Positions 17,792-26,214 of a DNA stretch of 64,000 bases are shown piece after piece (position 1 is the first letter of the stretch; each line of letters starts with the position of its first letter). Below the pieces are notes generated by a model. The model searched no databases. It had not been told where the DNA came from and saw nothing but the letters and a program-made list of their open reading frames with translations. The DNA is from Photobacterium lipolyticum (lineage in GTDB: Bacteria > Pseudomonadota > Gammaproteobacteria > Enterobacterales > Vibrionaceae): contig NZ_PYMC01000001.1 of NCBI RefSeq assembly GCF_003026475.1, forward strand, positions 310,001 to 374,000, written 5' to 3'. Both the position numbers and the translations under genes were made by a program.

Positions 17792-19315
17792 ATGGCAACA
17801 ATGATGCGAAAACAGCGTGGCTCAGCCGGTATCTATATGGCTTTATTCCTTATTCCGCTCTTTGGCGCAATTTTTCTTGCGCTGGAGGGAACACGCTATA
17901 TCCAGAAGCAGAACAGACTAGCCGACGGTGCCGAGGCTGCTGCTCTTGCGGTGACGATGGCAAACCATGGCAATACCTCTTCTTATGAAAAAGATCTTGC
18001 TGAAAAATATATTCAAGCATATGTGCGGAATATCAAGGGGATTAGCCAATTAGAAGTGACTAGCAAAGAAGACCAAACAACTATCCCCTCGTCAGAAGGT
18101 AATATTGAAAAAAAATATACCCAATACAAGGTCACCGCAAAAACCAACCATAATTCCTGGTTTTCGAGCTTCTTGATCCCAAGCTTTTCTCCAATCGAAA
18201 CGGTTGCCAACCAGGCTGTGGCGAGGAATTACCCTGAAATACTAGGAGATAAATTTGTCGATATCGTTTTTGTCTCTGACTTCTCCTACTCTATGAATAA
18301 TAATTGGGGTAATGGAAAGACAAAAATCAAAGTGCTCACTGATGCAATCAAACAAATATCAGATGAAATTCTTGTCTCGACTTCTGATGGTAACATCAGT
18401 CAAAACAGAATTGGTTTTGTTCCCTTTGGATTGAGAACTCAAATTAAGAACTCAGCAGGTAAATATTTTTGCGAATCAAACGTCAGATATACAGATGAAT
18501 ATGAAAAAGTCAATTGGCAGTATTGGTCAATATTCACTACGGATTATATAAAAAAATGCTCCGAAGATAAGAACAACTGTAAAAAACACAATTCCCTGTT
18601 AAAAACACAATTACAGCAACAAGCAAAGATTGTGATGAATGTTTACAATAATACAAATTACAGAAACTGGGGAACACCTGATAAGCCTGTTTTTATTGAT
18701 ATAAAAAAAACAATTGAAAACATTTTTACACCCAACATTAGAACAACTCGATTTAATACAGCCAAAAACAAGTTATGGGATTCGTCTGGATTATGCAGCA
18801 AGCATAACAGTAAAAAGTTTTGGTCAATTAAACTAACAAGCGACCCTAAACAACTCGAGCCTATCTATAATTCCATGTCTCCTGGTGGCTGGACAGGCGG
18901 TTTCCAAGGCATAATTAAAGGTGCAAAAGTATTACACGCAGGGAAGCCTGCACAGGGTTCTGATAAATACAGTGAGTATAAAAGAAGATTGAAGCTTTTA
19001 TTAATTCTAACTGACGGAAAGGAGTACCCTTACAATTTACTACTACCAGATCTTGTAGAAAATAAGATGTGTGAAAAAATCAAGGAAGAGTTTAAAGATA
19101 GTGACGTACCATTGCATATAGGGGTCATCGGCATTAAATTTGCAGCCAGTAAGGAAAGTGGCTACATAGATTGTGTAGGAGAAGACAATATTATCGATGT
19201 GAACGAAGTGGATGACCTTGTAGAAACAATTAAGGAACAAATTAAAAAAAGCAGTCAAGCCGAAGGCGTTTCCAAACTGCATTACCGCTACACAGACGAG
19301 TTTATAGAGAACTAA
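17792..19315 (+). CDS. tadG: TadG, von Willebrand A-domain pilus protein
   Basis: 507 residues. A TadE-like N-terminus (KQRGSAGIYMALFLIPLFGA) with one membrane helix is followed from about residue 150 by a vWA domain with a MIDAS-type motif, SDFSYSM (D-x-S-x-S), and a later TDGKE. TadG is the last core gene of tad loci and is needed for full adherence. The coding DNA between about 18250 and 19250 is notably more AT-rich than rcpA or tadA and contains long Lys/Asn-rich stretches, suggesting a faster evolving, perhaps exposed, region. Several Cys may form disulfides. Confidence 0.9.
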   Translation: MATMMRKQRGSAGIYMALFLIPLFGAIFLALEGTRYIQKQNRLADGAEAAALAVTMANHGNTSSYEKDLAEKYIQAYVRNIKGISQLEVTSKEDQTTIPSSEGNIEKKYTQYKVTAKTNHNSWFSSFLIPSFSPIETVANQAVARNYPEILGDKFVDIVFVSDFSYSMNNNWGNGKTKIKVLTDAIKQISDEILVSTSDGNISQNRIGFVPFGLRTQIKNSAGKYFCESNVRYTDEYEKVNWQYWSIFTTDYIKKCSEDKNNCKKHNSLLKTQLQQQAKIVMNVYNNTNYRNWGTPDKPVFIDIKKTIENIFTPNIRTTRFNTAKNKLWDSSGLCSKHNSKKFWSIKLTSDPKQLEPIYNSMSPGGWTGGFQGIIKGAKVLHAGKPAQGSDKYSEYKRRLKLLLILTDGKEYPYNLLLPDLVENKMCEKIKEEFKDSDVPLHIGVIGIKFAASKESGYIDCVGEDNIIDVNEVDDLVETIKEQIKKSSQAEGVSKLHYRYTDEFIEN

Positions 19316-19319
19316 AACA

Positions 19320-19973
19320 ATGATAAAAAATCTACTGATCCTAATGACATGTTTAGCCTCAACAGCCGTGAATGCCCAAACCGGCTTCAATGATCTACTG
19401 GTTAAATACTGCGGAAAATCGAGCCACAATACCAGCCAGTCAATATCGATTGATCAGGTGACCGCCATCGGCCATCACCGCAACGGTTATTTGCAAATTT
19501 CGCAAGAGGTCAGTGATCCGGAACTTCAGCTTGAGCTAATCAAACTGGCCCATCGTGTCGATATTAATGATGGTTGTATGGAGTTTCTTGATGCAACTAA
19601 GATTATCACCTCGAAACGAAATAACGAGTTGACTGCAGAGATTGAAGATAACGTGATCGCACGAGTCTATTTTGACTTTGATCGTTACTCCCTAACACCG
19701 GAGTCAAAACTCATTCTGGATAGCATTGTGGCACGGTTGATCCGCCATAAAGATATCATCCATATGGAAGGCCATACCGACAGCACTGGCAACAAAAAGT
19801 ACAACTATGCCTTGGGCTTGCGCCGTGCAAAGGCTACCACTCAATATCTGGCTGATAAAGGTTTGGCAGAGTCTCAGATTGAAGTGTCTAGCCACGGTGA
19901 AGAACAACCGCTGAAGGATAATCAAACCGTTGAAGGCAGAAAAACTAATCGCCGTGTAGAAGTATTGCTATAA
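19320..19973 (+). CDS. OmpA-family protein ending the tad locus
   Basis: 217 residues with a signal peptide (about 1-19, ending VNA-Q). The C-terminal OmpA/MotB domain (about 105-217) contains VYFDFDRYSLTPES and the peptidoglycan-binding pattern GHTDSTGNKKYNYALGLRRA. It has no N-terminal beta-barrel, so it is likely a periplasmic or outer-membrane associated anchor to peptidoglycan. It starts four bases after tadG and is followed by a terminator, so it belongs to the tad operon and may tether the pilus machine to the wall. Confidence 0.85.
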   Translation: MIKNLLILMTCLASTAVNAQTGFNDLLVKYCGKSSHNTSQSISIDQVTAIGHHRNGYLQISQEVSDPELQLELIKLAHRVDINDGCMEFLDATKIITSKRNNELTAEIEDNVIARVYFDFDRYSLTPESKLILDSIVARLIRHKDIIHMEGHTDSTGNKKYNYALGLRRAKATTQYLADKGLAESQIEVSSHGEEQPLKDNQTVEGRKTNRRVEVLL

Positions 19974-20004
19974 CGACTCAAGCAACCCTACCCTGATGTT
20001 GACA

Positions 20005-20031
20005 GAATCCGCTCTATTACAGAGCGGATTC
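20005..20031 (+). terminator. Terminator of the tad operon
   Basis: Perfect 11-bp stem GAATCCGCTCT/AGAGCGGATTC with a short ATTAC loop, then CTTTCCTC. It lies 32 bp after the OmpA-like gene. Confidence 0.75.
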
Positions 20032-20117
20032 TTTCCTCATCCGCAATCACGTAATTTAAAGCTCCTGTAAATAATTCTGACTTCTTATATATCCAAGATC
20101 AACGCCATACTAGGCTC

Positions 20118-20156
20118 AAAAAAAACGGGCAGCACGAAAGTGTTGCCCGTTTTTAC
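20118..20156. terminator. Bidirectional terminator after the alcohol dehydrogenase gene
   Basis: Stem AACGGGCAGCAC/GTGTTGCCCGTT (one G-T pair) with GAAA-type loop, flanked by A-run and T-run so it can act on both strands. On the minus strand it follows the alcohol dehydrogenase stop at 20191. Confidence 0.85.
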
Positions 20157-20190
20157 TTTTATCTGGCGCTATGCCATACGGTTACCCGTA

Positions 20191-21339
20191 TTACATCGCT
20201 GCAGCATAAATTGCTGAGATTTCATCGTGTGTTGCTTGTTTCGGGTTAGTGAAACCACAAGCATCTTTCAGTGCGTTATCTGCAAGAATCGAAATATCTT
20301 CATCCTTTGCACCAAGCTCTTTCAAACCAGCCGGGATACCAACATCTTTAGACAGTACCTGAATTGCTTCCAATGCAGCATCAGCACCTTGTTCTGCTGT
20401 CATACCTTCTACATTTACGCCCATTGCTTTTGCAACATCACGAAGACGCTCAGGACACACTTGTGCGTTGTAACGCTGAACATGAGGCAGCAGTACTGCA
20501 TTACATACACCGTGTGGCAGATCGTAGAAACCACCTAACTGGTGCGCCATTGCGTGTACATAACCCAGAGATGCATTGTTAAATGCCATACCAGCCATGA
20601 ACTGTGCATATGCCATTTGCTCACGCGCTTCAAGGTTCTGTCCATCTTTAACCGCAGTACGCAGATTAGCCTGAATCAGTTCAATTGCTTTGATTGCAAC
20701 AGCATCAGTAATTGGTGTTGCCGCAATTGAAACGTATGCTTCGATAGCGTGAGTCAGTGCGTCCATACCTGTCGCAGCAGTTAACGAAGCAGGTTTCGCT
20801 AGCATTAACTTAGGATCATTGACTGAAATTAATGGCGTAGTGTTCTTGTCAACAATTGCCATCTTGATGTGACGAGCTTCGTCAGTAATGATACAGAAAC
20901 GCGTCATTTCAGAAGCTGTACCCGCCGTTGTGTTAATTGCAACTAGCGGTAGCTGAGGTTTCGCAGACTGGTCAACACCTTCGTAATCACCAATTTTACC
21001 GCCGTTAGCAGCCACCAGCGCAATACCTTTTGCACAGTCATGCGGAGAACCACCACCTAAAGAAATAACGAAGTCACAGCGGCTCTCTTCAAGAAGAGCA
21101 AGACCAGCTTCTACATTACCAATTGTTGGGTTTGGTTGTGTACCGTCAAAAACAGCAGCTTCAACGTCACGCTCAGCTAACAGATCCACGACCTGCTTTA
21201 CCACACCAATCTGGTTCAGTACTTTATCTGTAACAATTAACGCTTTCTTAAAGCCATGAGCTTTAATTGCGTCTGCCGCGTCAGTTAGACAGCCAGCACC
21301 CATCAGGTTAACAGTAGGAATAAAAAATGCGCTGCTCAT
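20191..21339 (-). CDS. yiaY: Iron-containing alcohol dehydrogenase, YiaY/AdhB type
   Basis: 382 residues, the normal length of group III Fe-dependent alcohol dehydrogenases. Visible signatures are the nucleotide-binding [11 protein letters not shown] (about residues 97-107) and metal-binding Asp/His residues in [14 protein letters not shown] and [18 protein letters not shown]. It interconverts ethanol or other primary alcohols and aldehydes with NAD(H) in the cytoplasm. A GGAGA site precedes the start and a terminator follows. Symbol by similarity; it could be another paralogue. It is a separate protein from the bifunctional AdhE encoded at the other end of the window. Confidence 0.9.
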   Translation of the reverse strand: MSSAFFIPTVNLMGAGCLTDAADAIKAHGFKKALIVTDKVLNQIGVVKQVVDLLAERDVEAAVFDGTQPNPTIGNVEAGLALLEESRCDFVISLGGGSPHDCAKGIALVAANGGKIGDYEGVDQSAKPQLPLVAINTTAGTASEMTRFCIITDEARHIKMAIVDKNTTPLISVNDPKLMLAKPASLTAATGMDALTHAIEAYVSIAATPITDAVAIKAIELIQANLRTAVKDGQNLEAREQMAYAQFMAGMAFNNASLGYVHAMAHQLGGFYDLPHGVCNAVLLPHVQRYNAQVCPERLRDVAKAMGVNVEGMTAEQGADAALEAIQVLSKDVGIPAGLKELGAKDEDISILADNALKDACGFTNPKQATHDEISAIYAAAM

Positions 21340-21589
21340 AATAAAATCTCCATAATTATCAAATACTAATTACGATAGCACTCTGCAAAATCTAAAATTA
21401 CCCGTTTCATATGCCGGATATTTTTCTACTGAGCAAATACTCTATATGTAATGAGTATCATCGAATTCACGACTTTCCGCTTGGGTTGTTTTATACCACC
21501 TGAGGATTATATCGAAACTTGATCTCGGACAATTTCTGCAACTCGAATGTAAGTACTTATTTGGAATTATGACAGCGATCACCTTTACC

Positions 21590-21690
21590 TTGACAAACCA
21601 CAAACTTACTGTTTACAACAGGAAACAGTGCATTTCATTTAATCAACAAATGCGTATAAAAAAAGCGCTGATTTGCATCAGCGCTTTTTG
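21590..21690 (+). ncRNA. Putative small RNA with three successive hairpins
   Basis: A TTGACA at 21590-21595 is followed by three hairpins: ACTGTTT/AAACAGT (21608-21629), GCATTT/AAATGC (21630-21653) and a strong terminator stem (21660-21689). No ORF of note lies inside. The -10 element is poor (TTTACA), so the 5' end is uncertain. The minus strand is an alternative because the terminator is symmetrical. Confidence 0.35.
21660..21689. terminator. Strong bidirectional terminator not next to any known gene
   Basis: Stem GCGCTGAT/ATCAGCGC with loop TTGC, extended by flanking A5/T5. It lies 321 bp upstream of the yiaY start and 346 bp before the ClpC-like gene, so it must serve an unannotated transcript. 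Confidence 0.8.
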
Positions 21691-22034
21691 GGGACTAGGC
21701 AAATCGAATAAACAAACTCAGTGAAATAAATTTCCAAAACAGTACCGGGTGGTGACCCATGAAAGGAGCTGCTTCATGACTCTTTAAAATCAGCTGATTA
21801 GGTGATGTCGACAAGTCCGCTAAAAAAACTGTCATCACCTGATAGCGTAATTGAGGGAGGGGGAACGAAAAACCAATGCCAACTAAAACAGCGTATTTCA
21901 GCTTTTGACACAAAGATAAGTAACAAAAAAAAACAGCTAAAAGAAAGTTAGGACTATATTATTAAACAAGGGCTTGCCGGAGATAGCCAGCCTGTATAAA
22001 GCGGCCTTCTTTTGAAACAGACAAGGAGCAGAGA

Positions 22035-24503
22035 ATGTTTCAGCAATACGTTCACCAAAGCACTCAGAAAGTCCATGAAATACTGCAAATAGCAGTAAAC
22101 GAGCTGATTGGCCTGCATTTGTTTACGCTGTCTTCCGACTTTATTCTATTGGGCTTGTTACTACAGGATAAATCGGAAGCGCTGGATATTCTGGCCTCCT
22201 TGTTACCTGATCATATCACCAAACGCAAAGCGATGATGGATCTCATCTATCAGCAGCATCCCCCGCAACAAAACGTCAATATTGAGAAGATCACGACGGC
22301 CACTGATGCCGATAAGGCCCTTGAAATTGCCAGCCAGGAAGCCAACCGTATCGGTGATACCTATATCGGTACCGACATTTTGCTGGTCGCACTGTTTGAC
22401 GATATGTGCGGCCCTGCAGCCAAAATCCTGAAAACGACAGGATTAACCCAAAGCCAGGTTCGGGCAGAGTTACTGAAAAAACGTGAAGGCAATATTCTGA
22501 CCACCGCCGATGCCGAAAGCCGGGTAAACGTACTGAAGGAATTTACGGTAGATCTGACCGAGCAAGCATTGAAGGGAGAACTTGATCCGGTGATCGGGCG
22601 CGAAGAAGAAATGGATCGGGTGATCCAGACCCTCTCCCGGCGCAAGAAAAATAACCCGGTGCTGATCGGTGAAGCTGGTGTCGGTAAAACCGTGATCGTA
22701 GAGGGCATAGCCCAGCGGATGGCCGAAGCCGATGTGCCGGAAACCTTAATCAATAAACGGATATTATCGCTGGATATGGCACAAATTGTCGCCGGTTCGA
22801 ATATGCGCGGTGAATTTGAACAGCGATTAATCGGTGTCCGAGATGCGATCATCGAGGCCGAAGGACGTATTATTCTTTTTATCGATGAATTGCACACCGT
22901 GGTGGGGGCAGGAGCGACACCCGGTGGACTGGATGCCCCCTCGCTGCTTAAAACCGCATTGGCAAAAGGCAGCCTGCAAGTCATCGGTGCCGATACCACG
23001 GATGAATATCGCAAGTACATAGAATCGGATAAAGCACTGGAACGGCGCTTTCAGCCGGTTTTTGTCAAAGAGCCCACAGTCGAGGAAACCGTACAAATCC
23101 TTGAAGGCATTTGCTCCAAGTACGAAAAACACCATCAAATCCGCTACGATAGCGAAGCCCTGCAGGCTGCTGCGCGTTTATCCGAACGTTATATCGCCGA
23201 CCGTAACCTGCCGGACAAAGCCGTCGACCTGCTGGATGAAGCAGGCGCCCACAAGCGCCTGCAGTTTATCGCCATGCCGACCAAATTGCGTAAAATGGAA
23301 AAAAAGCGCCAACAGTTACTGAGTAAAAAACAGGCGGCTTTTGATCAACAAGATTATGAAACCGCAGCCGCTCATCAAATGGAGCTAAGTAAAACATTGG
23401 AAGCTCTCGATACTGAGCGGCAGACATGGCAAAAGACCATCGCCAACACAGCAAAGGTCGTCACTGCCGAAGATATTGCCGCCGTTGTGGCGAAGTGGAC
23501 AAGCATTCCCGTCGCGAGAATGGTTGAATCGGAAGCCGATAAACTTGGCCACATGGAAACCAATTTGCATAAACGTATTGCCGGTCAGGATGATGCCATC
23601 AAATCCGTGTCGCATGCAATCCGCCGAAACCGCGCCGGAATTTCACAATCAAAACGTCCCATCGGCTCCTTTCTGTTTCTGGGTCCGACAGGTTCGGGCA
23701 AGACGGCCTTAGCAAAAGCCCTTACCGAATTTTTACTCGATGATGAGTCGCGTATTATCCAGCTGGACATGTCGGAATACATGGAGCGCCATGAAGTGTC
23801 AAAAATGATCGGCGCACCTCCGGGGTATATTGGCTATGGCGAGGGCGGACAGCTTACCGAAAAAGTACGGCGCAACCCCTACTCGGTTGTCCTGCTGGAT
23901 GAAATTGAGAAAGCCCACCCCGATGTTTTTAATATGCTGCTGCAGATCCTCGAAGATGGTCACCTGACCGATGCCCAGGGGAGACAAGTCTCGTTTCGCA
24001 ACACGGTGATCATCGGCACCTCAAACCTGGGAGTCGAAACCCTGGGGCCCGATCACAAGCAAATCGGTTTCATGTCCTCGGTCACCCCCAGTTATGAAGA
24101 TGCCAAGCGCAATGTCCTGCAGGAAGTAAAACGCTTCTTCAAGCCGGAATTTTTAAATCGCCTTGACGATATTATCGTCTTTCATTTTCTTGAACGAAAT
24201 CATGTTCTGCTGATTGCCCATATGATGGTTGCCGAGCTGCAATCGCGCCTGCTGGAAAATGAGATCACCCTGAATGTCGATGAAGCAGTGATCGACAAAT
24301 TGGCAACCGACGGATTTGACATCAATTTTGGTGCCAGACCCTTACGCCGTGAGATAGAAAAACAGCTGGAAAACCCGCTGGCTTCTTACTTAATCAATCA
24401 GGGAGGAAAAAAGCGATGCATCGTCGATGTGACCCTGGAAAACAAAGACATCTGTTTCCAGGTTGATGGCGAAACGGTTATTAAAGGTCTGAATGTTCAG
24501 TAG
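22035..24503 (+). CDS. ClpC-type AAA+ unfoldase
   Basis: 822 residues. An N-terminal Clp repeat domain (about 1-145) is followed by AAA+ module 1 with Walker A GEAGVGKT (~213), a short middle region with a UVR-like motif (about 420-455), and AAA+ module 2 with Walker A GPTGSGKT (~550). A QIGF tripeptide loop near residue 677 matches the (I/L/V)GF loop that docks ClpP. The short UVR-type middle domain separates it from ClpB (long coiled coil) and ClpA (none), pointing to the ClpC/ClpE group. It would unfold proteins for ClpP. It is a single gene with a good RBS (AAGGAG) and its own terminator. Confidence 0.88.
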   Translation: MFQQYVHQSTQKVHEILQIAVNELIGLHLFTLSSDFILLGLLLQDKSEALDILASLLPDHITKRKAMMDLIYQQHPPQQNVNIEKITTATDADKALEIASQEANRIGDTYIGTDILLVALFDDMCGPAAKILKTTGLTQSQVRAELLKKREGNILTTADAESRVNVLKEFTVDLTEQALKGELDPVIGREEEMDRVIQTLSRRKKNNPVLIGEAGVGKTVIVEGIAQRMAEADVPETLINKRILSLDMAQIVAGSNMRGEFEQRLIGVRDAIIEAEGRIILFIDELHTVVGAGATPGGLDAPSLLKTALAKGSLQVIGADTTDEYRKYIESDKALERRFQPVFVKEPTVEETVQILEGICSKYEKHHQIRYDSEALQAAARLSERYIADRNLPDKAVDLLDEAGAHKRLQFIAMPTKLRKMEKKRQQLLSKKQAAFDQQDYETAAAHQMELSKTLEALDTERQTWQKTIANTAKVVTAEDIAAVVAKWTSIPVARMVESEADKLGHMETNLHKRIAGQDDAIKSVSHAIRRNRAGISQSKRPIGSFLFLGPTGSGKTALAKALTEFLLDDESRIIQLDMSEYMERHEVSKMIGAPPGYIGYGEGGQLTEKVRRNPYSVVLLDEIEKAHPDVFNMLLQILEDGHLTDAQGRQVSFRNTVIIGTSNLGVETLGPDHKQIGFMSSVTPSYEDAKRNVLQEVKRFFKPEFLNRLDDIIVFHFLERNHVLLIAHMMVAELQSRLLENEITLNVDEAVIDKLATDGFDINFGARPLRREIEKQLENPLASYLINQGGKKRCIVDVTLENKDICFQVDGETVIKGLNVQ

Positions 24504-24511
24504 ATGGCATA

Positions 24512-24545
24512 AAAGCCATCACAACATCTTTGCTGTGATGGCTTT
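24512..24545. terminator. Terminator between the convergent clpC-like and PstS-like genes
   Basis: Twelve-bp perfect stem AAAGCCATCACA/TGTGATGGCTTT with a 10-nt loop, nine bases past the ClpC-like stop codon; it also faces the end of the minus-strand gene at 24554. Confidence 0.85.
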
Positions 24546-24553
24546 GAGGGATA

Positions 24554-24949
24554 TTAAGGACGAAGAATGACTTTTACGCTGCTATCAACTTCCGACTCAT
24601 CAATATAACCAATCGCATTGCTTTGATTGGCAACGACGCTTTTCACGAGCGCTGAAGATGCCAGTACTTTTGGCGGTTTACCTTTACCGGTAAAGACCTT
24701 TTTGGCCCAGTACGCCTGTAACTGAGCTTCGGTTTTACTTGTCACCTTACTGTGAAACTCGGCTTTTAAAGGGTTGCCGTCTTCCAGCTCAAGCGCCTCA
24801 ATATTTAGTGATTTGGCTTTACCAAGATACACCTTCTTAATCGTGCCGGCATCAAGATCATTAGCCCCCGGATTCGCCACCACAACAACTGCGGCATTGG
24901 CAATTGCCGAAGCACAAAACATCAGGGCCAAAAGTGATTTTTTCAACAT
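24554..24949 (-). CDS. Short PstS-like periplasmic substrate-binding protein
   Basis: 131 residues with a signal peptide (about 1-19, ANA-A). The mature part begins VVVVANPGANDLDAGTIKKVYLG, typical of the short phosphate-ABC-transporter-like binding proteins (PBP-like domain) that are half the length of true PstS. No permease or ATPase genes are nearby, so it is unlikely to work in a classic ABC importer. It is 10 bp downstream of a porin gene and forms a cluster with that porin and a chemoreceptor. The ligand is unknown; phosphate or another oxyanion is only a guess from the family name. Confidence 0.8.
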   Translation of the reverse strand: MLKKSLLALMFCASAIANAAVVVVANPGANDLDAGTIKKVYLGKAKSLNIEALELEDGNPLKAEFHSKVTSKTEAQLQAYWAKKVFTGKGKPPKVLASSALVKSVVANQSNAIGYIDESEVDSSVKVILRP

Positions 24950-24959
24950 GCGGATCCCC

Positions 24960-26189
24960 TTAGAACATCACATCAAGTTTGACGGTATAAACAATGGTGT
25001 CATCGATGGTGCTATCAGTCGCAGCTCCACTCAGACCGCCCCGGGTATCACCAAAATCTGTGCTGTAGGTGACATCGGTTGTGATCGCCACGTTGGACTG
25101 CACATCCCAGCGCAGACCTGCACTGTAGCTGGTACGTTCGATATCTAGCAGCGCCTGTTGCATACCTTTAACTTGTGCTAACTGGATGGTTTGCTGATTA
25201 ATCGGAAAATCAACCGCACGTTCATCATTATCTTTGGTTTCTGAACGGGCAACGGACACATAAGGGGTGAGCGAATTCACGTTATAGCCCAGAGTCAGAT
25301 AAGCGGCATCCACATCCTGATAAAAGCCTTCAACTTCTGTTCTGGTCAGCTCTGATAAGGCAAAGAAATTTCCCTGATCATAACGAGCCCCCAAGCCAAT
25401 AAAGGTTGCCTTGTCGGAATCAAACGTCGTCATAGGGATAACATTCCCGTCTATGTTCCAGTCTTCATCTCCATTAACCTTGGCTTGGGTATAGCTGGCA
25501 CGTAACGTGACCGTCTCATCCGTCCAGCTCACTACACCACCGATAATGTCACGGAATTTCGTCTCGACACCTAAACTACTCTTACTCGCAGACACTGTAC
25601 GGTTACCACCAAAGGCCTGTAGCGAGACGGTGCTGTCGTCGAGCTCGATATCATACAAAACATCGACACCGGTGAATGAAGACACAACTACAGTGCCGTA
25701 CACTTCTTCCGGCACGCGTACCCAAGGAGTCGCGTAACCTACCTCAAGATAATCGGATAACATAAACAGCGGTAAACGCAGTTTACCTGCGCGAGCCGTT
25801 AAGCCATTATCAAAATGGTGACTGATAAAAGCCCACTCCACCTCGGGATCCCAGTCGTCTTCACCGCGAGCAACCAGCTGTACTGTGACATCAGTTCCCT
25901 CAGCGACATTGAAAGATCCCTGCAAACCCACCAAGGACCCGTTGTCAAATTCAGCCTGATTCGTTGCGCCAGCAAAGCCTGCATCATTGTCAGACACTTG
26001 CATCGCCACAGAGGCAAACCCATTGAAAGTAAAGCGGTCTGACATGGTTGATGCCTGTTGTTCTGACAACAACGCAACCTGTCTTTCCAGTTGCTCAATG
26101 CGTTGTTCGGCTGACTGCTCTGTCTGTGCCTGAATTGAAAACGCACACAGGGCAGCTAGTGGCAATAGGCGAAATGCCTTGATTGTCAT
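24960..26189 (-). CDS. Outer-membrane porin-like protein with coiled-coil N-terminus
   Basis: 409 residues. A signal peptide (about 1-21, ending IQAQ) is followed by a short coiled coil (AEQRIEQLERQVALLSEQQA) and a beta-strand-rich region ending in VKLDVMF, with a terminal Phe as in outer-membrane barrels. This layout, trimerising coiled coil then barrel, is seen in anion-selective porin-like proteins. It is read together with the PstS-like gene 10 bp downstream and lies 25 bp after the chemoreceptor gene. The substrate is unknown. Confidence 0.82.
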   Translation of the reverse strand: MTIKAFRLLPLAALCAFSIQAQTEQSAEQRIEQLERQVALLSEQQASTMSDRFTFNGFASVAMQVSDNDAGFAGATNQAEFDNGSLVGLQGSFNVAEGTDVTVQLVARGEDDWDPEVEWAFISHHFDNGLTARAGKLRLPLFMLSDYLEVGYATPWVRVPEEVYGTVVVSSFTGVDVLYDIELDDSTVSLQAFGGNRTVSASKSSLGVETKFRDIIGGVVSWTDETVTLRASYTQAKVNGDEDWNIDGNVIPMTTFDSDKATFIGLGARYDQGNFFALSELTRTEVEGFYQDVDAAYLTLGYNVNSLTPYVSVARSETKDNDERAVDFPINQQTIQLAQVKGMQQALLDIERTSYSAGLRWDVQSNVAITTDVTYSTDFGDTRGGLSGAATDSTIDDTIVYTVKLDVMF

Positions 26190-26214
26190 TATTATTCTCC
26201 AATTATTGGGGGTA

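Larger units (their letters stand above)
21340..22034. other. Long intergenic region with a structured RNA candidate
   Basis: 695 bp between divergent yiaY and the ClpC-like gene. A strong bidirectional terminator and two upstream hairpins lie at 21590-21690. The 72-codon minus-strand ORF at 21695-21913 ends beside that terminator but has no clear RBS. Confidence 0.6.

Noticed and set aside
21695..21913. Minus-strand 72-codon ORF ending next to the orphan terminator
   Set aside because: No Shine-Dalgarno, no recognisable domain; kept only as an alternative explanation for the terminator.
22361..23020. Long antisense ORF opposite the ClpC-like gene (219 codons)
   Set aside because: Fully inside a well-conserved gene, Ser/Ile-rich shadow translation, no RBS.
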